A program made the translations under genes and the position numbers. Shown here piece by piece: positions 1-7,476 of a stretch of 19,215 nt of DNA. The DNA comes from Alphaproteobacteria bacterium (GTDB taxonomy: Bacteria > Pseudomonadota > Alphaproteobacteria > Micavibrionales > UBA2020): NCBI GenBank assembly GCA_029266795.1, contig JAQSWE010000039.1:1-19215 (forward strand). Direction: 5' to 3'. How positions within the stretch are numbered: position 1 is the stretch's first letter; every line of letters starts with the position of its first letter. The notes beneath the pieces are model-generated. The model saw nothing but the letters and a program-made list of their open reading frames with translations, searched no databases and had not been told where the DNA came from.

Positions 1-594
1 GAATATACCTCCAACATGATCGAGGCGGGGCAGCGGCTCGTTTCGCTCGTCAACGACATCCTTGACCTGTCCACCATCGATGCCGGTTACATGAAATTGT
101 ACCCGTCCGACATCAAGGCGAAGGATTTGATTACGCAAGTGGCGGCGCTCACCGAAGACTGGGCGCGCAAGCAGAGCCTCGAGATTTCCGTCACCTGCAA
201 AGACCCGGAACTGATGTTCACGGCGGATGAACGCCGCATCAAGCAGGTGCTGCTGAACCTCATCAGCAACGCGATCAATTACAGCCCGAATGGCGGGCGC
301 GTCACGCTGTCGGCGGAGAAGGACGGCCCGTTCCTGATGCTCGGCGTGCGCGACACCGGCATGGGGATTCCGGCGGAAGATTTGGCGCGTGTCTTCACGC
401 CGTTCGAAAAAATCCAGAGCAAGAAGGCGGGCAGGCGCTCCGGCGCGGGCCTCGGCCTTGCGCTCGTGAAATCGATTATCCAGCTGCATGGCGGCACGGT
501 CACGATCGACAGCGTCGAAGGGCAGGGGACGTTTGTGTTGTGCAAGCTGCCGTTACAGTTGCAGGTGCCGCCCGATCTCGTTTCCCCCTCGTAA
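1..594 (+). CDS. Sensor histidine kinase, C-terminal part (5' end outside window)
   Basis: The reading frame is open from base 1, so only the last 197 residues are visible. They start inside the second helix of the dimerisation domain (LVNDILDLS at visible residues 14-22); the phospho-accepting histidine lies upstream of the window. The HATPase_c domain follows with its ATP-binding boxes in order: N-box LLNLISNAINYSP (84-96), G1 box DTGMGIP (118-124), F-box FTPFEK (132-137) and G2 box GAGLGLALVKSI (148-159). The protein would autophosphorylate and pass the phosphate to a response regulator. No receiver domain follows, so it is not a C-terminal hybrid kinase. Input domain, membrane anchoring and partner cannot be judged from this part. 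The gene ends at a strong terminator shared with the converging rne. The family assignment is certain; the specific pathway is unknown. Confidence 0.95.
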   Translation, partial: EYTSNMIEAGQRLVSLVNDILDLSTIDAGYMKLYPSDIKAKDLITQVAALTEDWARKQSLEISVTCKDPELMFTADERRIKQVLLNLISNAINYSPNGGRVTLSAEKDGPFLMLGVRDTGMGIPAEDLARVFTPFEKIQSKKAGRRSGAGLGLALVKSIIQLHGGTVTIDSVEGQGTFVLCKLPLQLQVPPDLVSPS

Positions 595-620
595 ACGCCT
601 TTTAATATCTGCCAGATACA

Positions 621-652
621 AAAAACCCCGCCTGTTAAAGGGCGGGGTTTTT
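621..652. terminator. Bidirectional rho-independent terminator between kinase gene and rne
   Basis: A perfect 12-bp stem (AAAAACCCCGCC at 621-632 with GGCGGGGTTTTT at 641-652) encloses an 8-nt loop. The A-run on one side and T-run on the other let it work on both strands. It sits between the converging kinase gene (+) and rne (-), 26 bases after the kinase stop and 18 bases after the rne stop. Confidence 0.9.
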
Positions 653-670
653 CTTTGTCTTGTCTCACGC

Positions 671-3556
671 TTACTCGGTCAGGCGTTTCCACCAGCCCTT
701 GCGCGACTTCCCATCATCGGTGCCGGTGGCGGCATCGTTTTGCTGCTGGTTGTCGTGGGAATGGCTGTGGTCATGGCCAGCGTGGTCATGGTTATGATCA
801 TGCCCGCTATGGTCGTGACGCGGTGCTTCTTCGCGCACCGGCTGGTCGGTGTTGAAGGATTGCTGCTGGCCTTCGCCTGCGGGGGCGTTGTCGCCCTGCT
901 GGCGCTGGTGACGGTCGTTGCGGTCGCGGCCGCCGCGATGGCGTCCGCCGCGGTTACGGTCACGGCCGCCGCGATTGTCGCGGTTGCCGCCTTGCTGGTG
1001 CTGGCGGGGCTCGCCGCCACCTTCGGCAGAGGCTGCATCATTGATATGGGCTTCAGCGAAATCCGGCTGCGGCGCACCGGCGAGGTCGACGAATTCGCCG
1101 CCTTCGCCCTGCACACCTTGCGGACGAGGACCATGCTCGCCATGCGGGCGATCACCACGGTTGCGGCCACGGCGACGGCCGCCACGACGGCCGCGACGGC
1201 GGCCACCACGGTTGTCGTCATCCTCGGCACCGGCGATGCCGGGTGCTGCGGGCTGGTCGCCTGTGGCTACAACTGCTGCATCATCGCCTTCGACGCGCGC
1301 GGGGCGGTCGATACGGTCGGGGCGGGGCTGTTGCTGGTGACGGTTGCCGCCGCGATCATTGCGGTCGTTACGGTCGCGTCCGCCGCGGTCACGGCCACGG
1401 TTGCGGTCGCGTCCGCCGCCGTTATGGCGACCACCGCGGTCGCCGCGGTTTTCGCGGGGCTCGCCGTCATCGTCGCCATGCTGGCGCACGCCGCGGCTGT
1501 CTTCTTCGTTGTCGTCTTCCGACACCGTGCGGTCATCCGAAATATCGTCGCCTGTCAGCTCCGGCAGGTCCGACATATCGACGGTCTGCACGGGGGCGGG
1601 CCGTTGCGGGCGCAGGTCGCGCTGCACGCCGGATGTTTTCTGCACTTCGATCGTGTAGGCGGGTTTCAGCAGCGTGTCGTCGGCGTTCAGGAACACGCGG
1701 ATGTTATAACGCTTCTCGATCGCCATCAGCATCTCGCGCTTGCTGTTGAAGATATAGAGCGCGATTTCTGTCGGCAGGGACACTTTCACTTCCGCCGCGC
1801 GGCCTTTCAGGCCTTCTTCCTCCAGCGCGCGCAGAATCAGCACGGCGGTGGTTTCGACGGTGCGTACAAGGCCGGAGCCCGTGCAATGCTTGCAGACTTC
1901 AAAGTTCGTCTCGACCAGCGACGGGTGCAGGCGCTGGCGCGACAATTCAAGAAGGCCGAAGGCTGAGATACGGCCCAACTGGATGCGCGCACGGTCGTGC
2001 TGCATGGCGTCGCGCACGCGGCGCTCCACGATGCGGTTGTTGCGCTTGTCTTCCATGTCGATGAAGTCGATGACGATCAGGCCGCCCTGGTCGCGCAGGC
2101 GGAGCTGGCGGGCGATTTCGTCCGCCGCCTCGATGTTCGTCTTGAGCGCGGTTTCCTCGATGTGGCGGCCTTTTGTCGCGCGGCCGGAGTTCACGTCGAT
2201 CGAGACCATCGCTTCCGTCGGGTTAATGACGATATAGCCGCCCGATTTCAGGTGGACGGTCGGCGAATGGATCTCCGCCAGCTGCGATTCAACCTGGTAG
2301 CGGAAGAACAGCGGCACGGTCGGGTCGTTATACGGCTGGATGCGGTTTGAATGGCTGGGCATCAGCGTCTTCATGAAGTCGCGTGCGGTTTCAAAGCCGG
2401 TCTGGCCCGCCACATGCACTTCGTCGATGTCGCGGCGATAGAGGTCGCGGATCGCGCGCTTGATGAGGTTGCCTTCTTCATAGATCAGCGCGGGCGCGGT
2501 CGATTTCAGCGTCAGTTCGCGGATCTGGTCCCACAGGCGCAGCAGGTAATCGAGGTCGCGCTTGATTTCCGCAGTCGTGCGGGCGACGCCCGCGGTGCGC
2601 AGGATGACCGACATGCCTTCGGGCACGTTCAGGTCATGCAGGATTTTCTTCAGGCGCTGGCGGTCTTTCGCATTCGAGACCTTGCGCGACACGCCGCCGC
2701 CACGGGGGCTGTTCGGCATCAGCACGCAATAGCGGCCCGGGAGCGAGATATAGCTGGTGACAGCCGCGCCCTTGTTGCCGCGCTCTTCCTTGCCGATCTG
2801 GATCAGCATGATCTGGTTGCGCTTGATGACTTCCTGGATTTTGTAACGGCGCTTGATGGCCGAGCGGTAGAGGGGCTGTTCGACCGCGTCGCCGCCGACG
2901 ATTTCGAGCGATTCTTTTTCTTCTTCCGGCTGGCCTTCGGCTGCGGGCGCTGCGGGTTGCGCATCGCCTGACTCTGCCGTGTTGTTTTCGGGCTGCGCGG
3001 ATTGCTCGCTTGCGGCGGCTTGCGGCTGCTCTTCTTCTTCCGCGTCGTCGTCGTTTTCGTCGTCGGTCAGCGTTTCCGGACCCATATCGAGGGCGAGGGA
3101 ACCGGTATGGCGCGGCACGTATTCTTCGGTCGCGGCGGCGGGTGCGCCGGTTTCGTCCTGTTCTTCCTCTTCTTCGCCCTCGTCATCGCCGAGGTCTTCG
3201 AGGCTGTGGCCCTGCGCTGCCAATTCGGCTGCGTCTTCTTCGTCTTCGCGCGCCGATTGTTCGGCCGCGAGCGCGCGCTCTTCCGCGATCAGGGCGTCGC
3301 GGTCCTGGATCGGAATGCGGTAATAGTCGGGATGGATTTCGGGGAAGGGCAGGAAGCCGTGGCGGTTGCCGCCGAAGTCGATGAAGGCGGCCTGCAGCGA
3401 AGGTTCGACGCGCGTGACCTTCACAAGATAGATATTGCCTTTAAGTTGTTTGCGTACCGTCGTTTCGTAATCGTATTCGTCGAGGCGGTTGCCGGAGATG
3501 ACCGCGACCCTCGTTTCTTCCGGATGGGTTGCGTCAATCAGCATGCGCTTTGTCAT
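671..3556 (-). CDS. rne: Ribonuclease E, degradosome scaffold endoribonuclease
   Basis: Essential single-strand endoribonuclease for mRNA decay and rRNA/tRNA processing. The ATG at 3556 is chosen over one 42 bases upstream because AAAGGA lies 7 bases before it and MTKRMLIDATHPEETRVAV is the usual N-terminus; this gives 961 residues. An S1 domain begins near residue 36, is interrupted by an acidic, low-complexity insert (about 92-228) and resumes at 230-280. Catalytic aspartates are D454 (IDVNSGRATKG) and D497 (IVIDFIDMED). Their 43-residue spacing matches D303/D346 of the E. coli enzyme, and the Zn-link cysteines C555/C558 (CKHC) also keep the E. coli spacing. The C-terminal 310 residues are disordered: acidic, then RGG/RDR-rich, then a His-rich HDH tract, ending KGWWKRLTE. 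A terminal GWW motif binds PNPase in alphaproteobacterial RNase E. Divergent from the amidase gene. Confidence 0.97.
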   Translation of the reverse strand: MTKRMLIDATHPEETRVAVISGNRLDEYDYETTVRKQLKGNIYLVKVTRVEPSLQAAFIDFGGNRHGFLPFPEIHPDYYRIPIQDRDALIAEERALAAEQSAREDEEDAAELAAQGHSLEDLGDDEGEEEEEQDETGAPAAATEEYVPRHTGSLALDMGPETLTDDENDDDAEEEEQPQAAASEQSAQPENNTAESGDAQPAAPAAEGQPEEEKESLEIVGGDAVEQPLYRSAIKRRYKIQEVIKRNQIMLIQIGKEERGNKGAAVTSYISLPGRYCVLMPNSPRGGGVSRKVSNAKDRQRLKKILHDLNVPEGMSVILRTAGVARTTAEIKRDLDYLLRLWDQIRELTLKSTAPALIYEEGNLIKRAIRDLYRRDIDEVHVAGQTGFETARDFMKTLMPSHSNRIQPYNDPTVPLFFRYQVESQLAEIHSPTVHLKSGGYIVINPTEAMVSIDVNSGRATKGRHIEETALKTNIEAADEIARQLRLRDQGGLIVIDFIDMEDKRNNRIVERRVRDAMQHDRARIQLGRISAFGLLELSRQRLHPSLVETNFEVCKHCTGSGLVRTVETTAVLILRALEEEGLKGRAAEVKVSLPTEIALYIFNSKREMLMAIEKRYNIRVFLNADDTLLKPAYTIEVQKTSGVQRDLRPQRPAPVQTVDMSDLPELTGDDISDDRTVSEDDNEEDSRGVRQHGDDDGEPRENRGDRGGRHNGGGRDRNRGRDRGGRDRNDRNDRGGNRHQQQPRPDRIDRPARVEGDDAAVVATGDQPAAPGIAGAEDDDNRGGRRRGRRGGRRRGRNRGDRPHGEHGPRPQGVQGEGGEFVDLAGAPQPDFAEAHINDAASAEGGGEPRQHQQGGNRDNRGGRDRNRGGRHRGGRDRNDRHQRQQGDNAPAGEGQQQSFNTDQPVREEAPRHDHSGHDHNHDHAGHDHSHSHDNQQQNDAATGTDDGKSRKGWWKRLTE

Positions 3557-3759
3557 TTTAGTGTCCTTTATCAGGCGCATGCCTTTTGCTTTCCCCATGC
3601 GACAAAAAGGGAAAACCGGCGCGCCGATGTTTTGATTAAGGTTTATCAGTGACCGTCAAGTTCAGGCATCCCATCTACTTAGTCTTTAGTAGAGAGCGAC
3701 CACATAGGGGGGCGCTGCTTCGTATTTAAGTGCCTGCGTATCACCTGGCCCATCCGTCA

Positions 3760-3798
3760 CTCCGCATGTGCGGAGGAGGTTTGAATGAGCCGAACCTC
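3760..3798 (+). promoter_or_regulatory. Two abutting hairpins over a ribosome binding site
   Basis: Hairpin 1 pairs CTCCGC (3760-3765) with GCGGAG (3770-3775). Hairpin 2 starts at the next base and pairs GAGGTT (3776-3781) with AACCTC (3793-3798). The strong Shine-Dalgarno sequence GGAGGAGG (3772-3779) is split between the two right/left arms, and the ATG at 3785 lies in the second loop. The stems could stack coaxially and would hide the site from ribosomes. Both stems are perfect 6-mers. That the element is transcribed is inference. Confidence 0.4.
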
Positions 3799-3952
3799 AA
3801 AACTCGTTGACCCGGATTATTCTTTTCAACATTGCGTAAACTATGGAAAAGAAAATCTCTGTCGCGGCTTCAGTTTAAGCCGAATTCGCCATGTACCTCA
3901 ATGTTTTATTTGGGGAATAGGTAAGCAATTGGAATCGCCTTATTTATTGTGA
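3785..3952 (+). CDS. Candidate small protein of 55 residues, unknown
   Basis: A short open frame begins MSRTSKLVDPDYSF and ends QLESPYLL. It has an unusually good Shine-Dalgarno sequence (GGAGGAGG, 5 bases before the ATG), itself folded into two hairpins. The product would hold three cysteines (residues 17, 26 and 40), with several aromatic and basic residues and no signal peptide or clear membrane span. I do not recognise it. It lies in the rne/amidase intergenic region and is AT-richer than its neighbours. The short length and lack of wobble-position GC bias weaken the coding case. The region could instead be a noncoding leader or a remnant of an older gene. Confidence 0.3.
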   Translation: MSRTSKLVDPDYSFQHCVNYGKENLCRGFSLSRIRHVPQCFIWGIGKQLESPYLL

Positions 3953-3977
3953 ACAAGCGTCCTGTTTCAGTTATAGT
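3950..3977 (+). promoter_or_regulatory. Putative sigma70-type promoter for the amidase gene
   Basis: The -10 candidate TATAGT (3972-3977) is preceded by TGAACA (3950-3955) at a 16-base spacing. The start of transcription would fall near 3984, leaving a leader of about 30 bases before the GTG start codon at 4013. The -35 match is weak. Confidence 0.35.
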
Positions 3978-4012
3978 GTTTAGAGAAGTCTGCCGTGATC
4001 GGGGTTTAAGCG

Positions 4013-5365
4013 GTGCGCCTGAGTCGTTGTTTTACCATATTTTTTGCCATTCTGCTGATGGCGGTGCCGGTGCTGTCCACCGCTGCCGCGCCGCAGTCGC
4101 AGAGCATTGAGGCGATCCGCACCGGCCTTGGCGCGGGCGGCACGCGCGTGACGGTCGACCTTGGCATGAAATCCGACTTCCGCGCCTTCCACCTCGCCAA
4201 TCCCTACCGCATCGTGCTCGACCTGCCGTCATCAAAATGGGTGGCGGCGAAATCGGGGCTGATGTCGGGTGGCCTCATCCGTGCCTATCGCTCCGGCGTG
4301 CTGGAGGGGGGAATCACCCGCGTCATCTTCGACCTCGGGCGCGCGGCCACCATCAGCAACGCCGTCTTCCTGCCCAAAAGCAGCTTCGAGAAAAACCGCG
4401 TGGTGATCGACCTCATCCCCGCCACCGCCAACATGTTCAACGCAAGGTTGCCGCAGGTCTATGGCAGCCGCGAGATCCGCACACCCGCGCCCACGCCCTC
4501 GCAGGTATCGTCGCAATCCTCCCGCCCCACATCGGACGCGCAAATGCCGATCGAGGATGCCGACGTCACGGGCGAAATCACCGGCACCGTGAAGCAGAGA
4601 GAGCCGCTGTCGTCATCCCGCGCCCCTGAAAACCGTACCGCAGCGCCGATGTCGCGCAAGCAGACGCGCAAATATGTGGTCGTGATCGATGCCGGCCATG
4701 GCGGCGAAGACCCGGGCGCGCTGGGCCGCAACGGCGTCGTTGAAAAACGCATCACCCTGACGATTGCAAAAGAGCTGGAACGCCAGCTGTCGGAAACGGG
4801 ACGCTACCGCGCCGTTCTGACGCGCAGCACAGATAAATACATCAAGCTGAGGGAGCGTGTGGCGATTGCGAAGCGCGCGAAGGCGGACCTGTTTATCTCC
4901 ATCCATGCCGACAAGATCGGCCGCACGAATGTGCGGGGCGCGTCGATCTATACGCTGTCGCAGAACGCATCGGATAATGAAACCGCGCGCCTCGCCGATC
5001 AGGAAAACAATTCGGGCGTGGTCGCGGGCGTGGATCTTGCCAACGAGAGCCAGGACGTAGCGGATATCCTGCTGGACCTTGCGATGCGCGAGAAAATGAA
5101 CGAGTCGAAACTGCTCGCCAAATACCTCGATCAGGCCTTCAGGGATAAAAGTATAAGGCTGTTGCCAAATTCCCACAGGGCGGCGGGCTTCGCTGTTTTG
5201 AAGGCGCCGGACGTGCCTGCGGCCCTCATCGAAACAGGGTTTTTGTCGAACCCCGAAGAAGCGAAACTGCTGAGTACATCGGCATTTCAGCGTCGAATTG
5301 CCTCTGCGATGGTCGATGGTATCGATGCTTATTTCCGGAAAATACAGGCTTTGCAGAAATTCTAA
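4013..5365 (+). CDS. amiC: Periplasmic N-acetylmuramoyl-L-alanine amidase (AMIN + Amidase_3)
   Basis: Zn-dependent hydrolase that cuts the amide bond between MurNAc and the stem peptide, splitting septal peptidoglycan during cell separation. The GTG start gives 450 residues with a signal peptide (R-L-S-R, a hydrophobic stretch, then STAAA near 22-26). An AMIN domain covers about 31-140 (VTVDL, RIVLDLP, VIFDLG, VVIDLIP). A Ser/Pro/Thr-rich linker spans about 150-218. Amidase_3 covers about 220-445, with Zn ligands H229 (DAGHGG), E244 (GVVEKR) and H298 (SIHAD) and catalytic E407 (ALIETGFLSN). An insert at about 315-380 matches the autoinhibitory helix of AmiB/AmiC-type enzymes, so activation by a divisome-associated partner is expected. 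Upstream divergent rne is a familiar alphaproteobacterial pairing. The symbol is by family; numbering among paralogues is uncertain. Confidence 0.93.
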   Translation: MRLSRCFTIFFAILLMAVPVLSTAAAPQSQSIEAIRTGLGAGGTRVTVDLGMKSDFRAFHLANPYRIVLDLPSSKWVAAKSGLMSGGLIRAYRSGVLEGGITRVIFDLGRAATISNAVFLPKSSFEKNRVVIDLIPATANMFNARLPQVYGSREIRTPAPTPSQVSSQSSRPTSDAQMPIEDADVTGEITGTVKQREPLSSSRAPENRTAAPMSRKQTRKYVVVIDAGHGGEDPGALGRNGVVEKRITLTIAKELERQLSETGRYRAVLTRSTDKYIKLRERVAIAKRAKADLFISIHADKIGRTNVRGASIYTLSQNASDNETARLADQENNSGVVAGVDLANESQDVADILLDLAMREKMNESKLLAKYLDQAFRDKSIRLLPNSHRAAGFAVLKAPDVPAALIETGFLSNPEEAKLLSTSAFQRRIASAMVDGIDAYFRKIQALQKF

Positions 5366-5422
5366 AATGGGCCTGTTTCAGGTCGAAAAGCCCGAGTCAT
5401 GCCATGCCCTTACGTGGCTAAG

Positions 5423-5450
5423 TTGATAGACTCACAGAAATAATTGTAGT
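5423..5450 (+). promoter_or_regulatory. Putative promoter of the small lipoprotein gene
   Basis: TTGATA (5423-5428), a 16-base spacer and TGTAGT (5445-5450) make a plausible sigma70-type promoter. A perfect 10-bp palindrome, GTTGTACAAC (5462-5471), lies just downstream of the expected start and could be an operator. A hairpin GCCCTC/GAGGGC (5473-5493) follows in the leader. The assignment rests on motif match alone. Confidence 0.35.
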
Positions 5451-5517
5451 ACCAAGGTTATGTTGTACAACAGCCCTCCCATCAACAGAGGGCAAATAAT
5501 CCAAAGAGGAAAAAAAA

Positions 5518-5682
5518 ATGAAACGTTCTATCATCGCTCTGTCCCTGCTCGCAGTTCTGGGCGTCACCGCTTGCCAAAACACCGGCACCTGGACCCCCCA
5601 ATCGGGCGGCCGCACGGCTGGCGAAGGCCAAGTCGAAGTGACCAAAGCTGACCGCGCGGTCAGCACCGGCCTGCAGAAGTAA
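5518..5682 (+). CDS. Small lipoprotein, 54 residues, unknown
   Basis: The sequence encodes a lipoprotein signal peptide, MKRSIIALSLLAVLGVTAC, with lipobox V-T-A-C; lipidation would occur at Cys19. The mature part is only 36 residues and hydrophilic, running QNTGTWTPQSGGRTAGEG and ending VSTGLQK. Small size and lipid anchor recall the entericidin group, but the mature sequence does not match it, so no function is assigned. AGAGGA lies 7 bases before the ATG, with an A-run between. The transcript appears compact: a leader hairpin, the gene, a cUUCGg hairpin 7 bases after the stop and an intrinsic terminator. This suggests an abundant, monocistronic mRNA. The protein is likely anchored in the inner or outer membrane facing the periplasm. 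Confidence 0.85.
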   Translation: MKRSIIALSLLAVLGVTACQNTGTWTPQSGGRTAGEGQVEVTKADRAVSTGLQK

Positions 5683-5689
5683 TTCTGCT

Positions 5690-5707
5690 CCCCTTCTTCG
5701 GAAGGGG
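5690..5707 (+). other. UUCG-capped hairpin after the lipoprotein stop codon
   Basis: CCCCTTC (5690-5696) pairs with GAAGGGG (5701-5707) around a TTCG loop. This forms the exceptionally stable C(UUCG)G tetraloop. It starts 8 bases after the stop codon, without its own U-run, and probably acts with the next hairpin to protect or terminate the transcript. Confidence 0.7.
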
Positions 5708-5719
5708 ATCAAACAAAAG

Positions 5720-5752
5720 CCGCGCCAGGAGTTATCTCCGGCGCGGTTTTTT
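5720..5752 (+). terminator. Rho-independent terminator of the lipoprotein gene
   Basis: CCGCGCC (5720-5726) pairs with GGCGCGG (5740-5746). GGAG/CTCC extends the stem inside after one bulged A, around a TTAT loop, and TTTTTT (5747-5752) follows. This separates the lipoprotein gene from the next gene. Confidence 0.88.
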
Positions 5753-5787
5753 GTATTTTGAATCAGAATTTCGCGGAGAGAGACAAG

Positions 5788-6129
5788 ATGCTGACGGGAC
5801 TAGAAGCTGAGGTTATGCATCTGCTCCTTCAAGGCGATAACGCTGAGAAAGAAATACTGCGCCAGCAATTTCATGTTGCTACCATTTTGAAAAGAGAACT
5901 CACAGTTGTTGGTTTCTTCTTGAATTTTTCCGTTCCGGACGACGCGCCGAAGCTGGCGGATCGCAAAAGACAAACTATAAGCGGTGTCGGAGCCAAGTCG
6001 CCCCAAATTCCGAATGACTCAGGTTTTGTCTTGTTTATATCGGACGGCGTAATCGATTTCCTTGAAGGGTTTACTTACGGAGACCCATGGCCCGATGAAA
6101 TCGAGAAATTCGATCTGTATAAAACTTGA
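5788..6129 (+). CDS. Conserved-looking hypothetical protein, 113 residues
   Basis: The ATG at 5788 is preceded by GGAGAG with a 7-base gap. A TTG 30 bases upstream is unlikely because it abuts the terminator and lacks a Shine-Dalgarno sequence. The product begins MLTGLEAEVMHLLLQGDN and looks like a small globular alpha/beta protein. A helical N-terminal third is followed by strand-like segments (LTVVGFFLNFSVP, SGFVLFISDGVIDFLEGFTY) and a C-terminal YGDPWPDEIEKFDL. It has no signal peptide or membrane span. From memory it resembles a family of short uncharacterised bacterial proteins with the same GVGFF...FVLF-DG-LEG-TY...PWP pattern; no function is known to me. The coding sequence is visibly AT-richer than its neighbours, which may mean recent acquisition. 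Confidence 0.75.
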   Translation: MLTGLEAEVMHLLLQGDNAEKEILRQQFHVATILKRELTVVGFFLNFSVPDDAPKLADRKRQTISGVGAKSPQIPNDSGFVLFISDGVIDFLEGFTYGDPWPDEIEKFDLYKT

Positions 6130-6189
6130 TAATAATCCGGCACGCCATCCATCCTGACGGCAAGGCGACGGTTTCTAGATTTTTGCATC

Positions 6190-7401
6190 TCAATTATATT
6201 TCTGCGTCGGGCGGTCGCGGGTCTGCGTGTTGTTGTCGAGGCGGTCGTTGCGCTCTTCGCGCGTGTTCGAACGCTCCGCCACTTCGCGGCCTGTGGTTGC
6301 GATCAGCACCGGATAGCCGCGGCGCTCGCGGATCACCTTGTTCACGGTCGACCAGTCGACGCGACCGGCGAATTCGCCCGCCGTCTGCACGATGGTTTCG
6401 CGCAATCCGTCGCCCATCGGCTTGATGGTATGGGTTCCGTCGATCTCGATCTCGCCGCTCTGCGTCATCGAGGGGTTGGCTTCCAGATAAAGGTTATCGC
6501 CTGACCATGCCACTTTGATGGGCTGGTTGACGACCGTCACGCGCGTGCCGACGGGCGTCATGTTGAACATGTTGATGATGTCTTCCGGATACATGCGCAG
6601 GCAGCCGGAACTCACACGACGCCCGATGCCCCAAGGCTTGTTCGAGCCGTGGATCAGGAAGGTCGGCCAGCCGAGATACATCGCATGGGTGCCAAGCGGG
6701 TTCGATGCGCCGGGCGCAACAGTCGAAGGCAGCCACGGCTTTTCTTTTTTCATGCGGTCGGTCGGATGCCATGACGGCCCTGCGGCCTTGCGCACCACGC
6801 TGGTATCGCCGAGCGGCGTTTCGAGGCCTTCGCGCCCGATGCCGAGGGGGAAGCTGAGCGGCGGCAGGCCGGCGCCGCGGAAATAATACATGCGCATCTC
6901 GCCAAGGTTAACGACGATGCCCTCCTGCCGCGCGCGGGGCAGCAGCTTGAAGGTCGGGATGACCATGACCGATCCGGGATCGGGCGACCATGGGTCAAGC
7001 TCGGGGTTGGCGGCGCGCAACTCGACATAGCCGAGCTTGTAGGCACGTGCGACATCGATGAAGGTGTCTTCCTCGTTCAGCGCATAGGTTTTCATCTCGC
7101 CGGTTGCAGTGCGTGCGCCGCGCGGATAGGGCGGCAGCGGCAGGTTCTCGTCGACATCCTGCGCAGGCAGCGCTTTTTCGCCTGTGCCCATATCGGCATC
7201 GGAATCCGGTTTCTTTGCCTTATCCGGCGTGGCCGTTTTTTTCACGGCGGCGGGTTTCTTCGCGGCAGGCTTTGCGGCGGTCTTTTCCGCCTTGCGCTGC
7301 GGCACGGGCTGGGCGGCGTCAACGGTTGCGGCGGCGCACAACAGCGCAGCGGCGGCACAGACGGTGACAAACAGGGATGTTTTGTTGCGCGGATAGGTCA
7401 T
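6190..7401 (-). CDS. Periplasmic L,D-transpeptidase (YkuD domain)
   Basis: Cysteine transpeptidase that makes 3-3 peptidoglycan cross-links or attaches proteins to meso-DAP. The ATG at 7401 follows AGAGGA closely; an in-frame TTG 42 bases upstream is less likely. The 403-residue product has a signal peptide (LFVTVCAAAALLCAAATVDAA near 10-30). A Lys/Ala/Pro-rich linker (about 31-68) probably threads through the periplasm. A LysM-like segment (about 103-150) precedes the YkuD core (about 160-293), which carries H251 (IHGSN) and catalytic C267 (SSGCLRM). The arrangement matches E. coli ErfK/YbiS-type enzymes, but the C-terminal extension (about 294-403, ending in an Arg/Asn/Asp-rich tail) is longer. 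It is a single gene with its start divergent from the acetyltransferase, 75 bases away. Confidence 0.92.
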   Translation of the reverse strand: MTYPRNKTSLFVTVCAAAALLCAAATVDAAQPVPQRKAEKTAAKPAAKKPAAVKKTATPDKAKKPDSDADMGTGEKALPAQDVDENLPLPPYPRGARTATGEMKTYALNEEDTFIDVARAYKLGYVELRAANPELDPWSPDPGSVMVIPTFKLLPRARQEGIVVNLGEMRMYYFRGAGLPPLSFPLGIGREGLETPLGDTSVVRKAAGPSWHPTDRMKKEKPWLPSTVAPGASNPLGTHAMYLGWPTFLIHGSNKPWGIGRRVSSGCLRMYPEDIINMFNMTPVGTRVTVVNQPIKVAWSGDNLYLEANPSMTQSGEIEIDGTHTIKPMGDGLRETIVQTAGEFAGRVDWSTVNKVIRERRGYPVLIATTGREVAERSNTREERNDRLDNNTQTRDRPTQKYN

Positions 7402-7476
7402 AAATCCTCTTTTCCGCTTCAATATAGAATATTTGCGCTTCAAAAACAGCGTTTTTTAGGCAATTCTGGACGCCAA

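Noticed and set aside
900..1480. Short tandem repeats that could suggest a CRISPR array or satellite
   Set aside because: The units are in codon phase and encode the RGG/RDR-rich tail of RNase E; there is no constant repeat and variable spacer pattern.
488..1966. Long plus-strand open frame (492 codons) opposite rne, rich in Ala and Val
   Set aside because: It mirrors the RGG- and GC-rich coding strand of rne, has no family similarity and begins inside the histidine kinase gene.
3654..3659. TTGACG as the -35 of an rne promoter on the minus strand
   Set aside because: No convincing -10 element was found at a suitable distance.
5370..5395. GGGC/GCCC pairing after the amidase stop as a terminator
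   Set aside because: The stem is 4 bp with a long loop and no T-run follows.
7401..7443. Longer N-terminus for the L,D-transpeptidase
   Set aside because: The extension starts at a TTG, adds charged residues before the signal peptide and ignores the AGAGGA just before the ATG at 7401.
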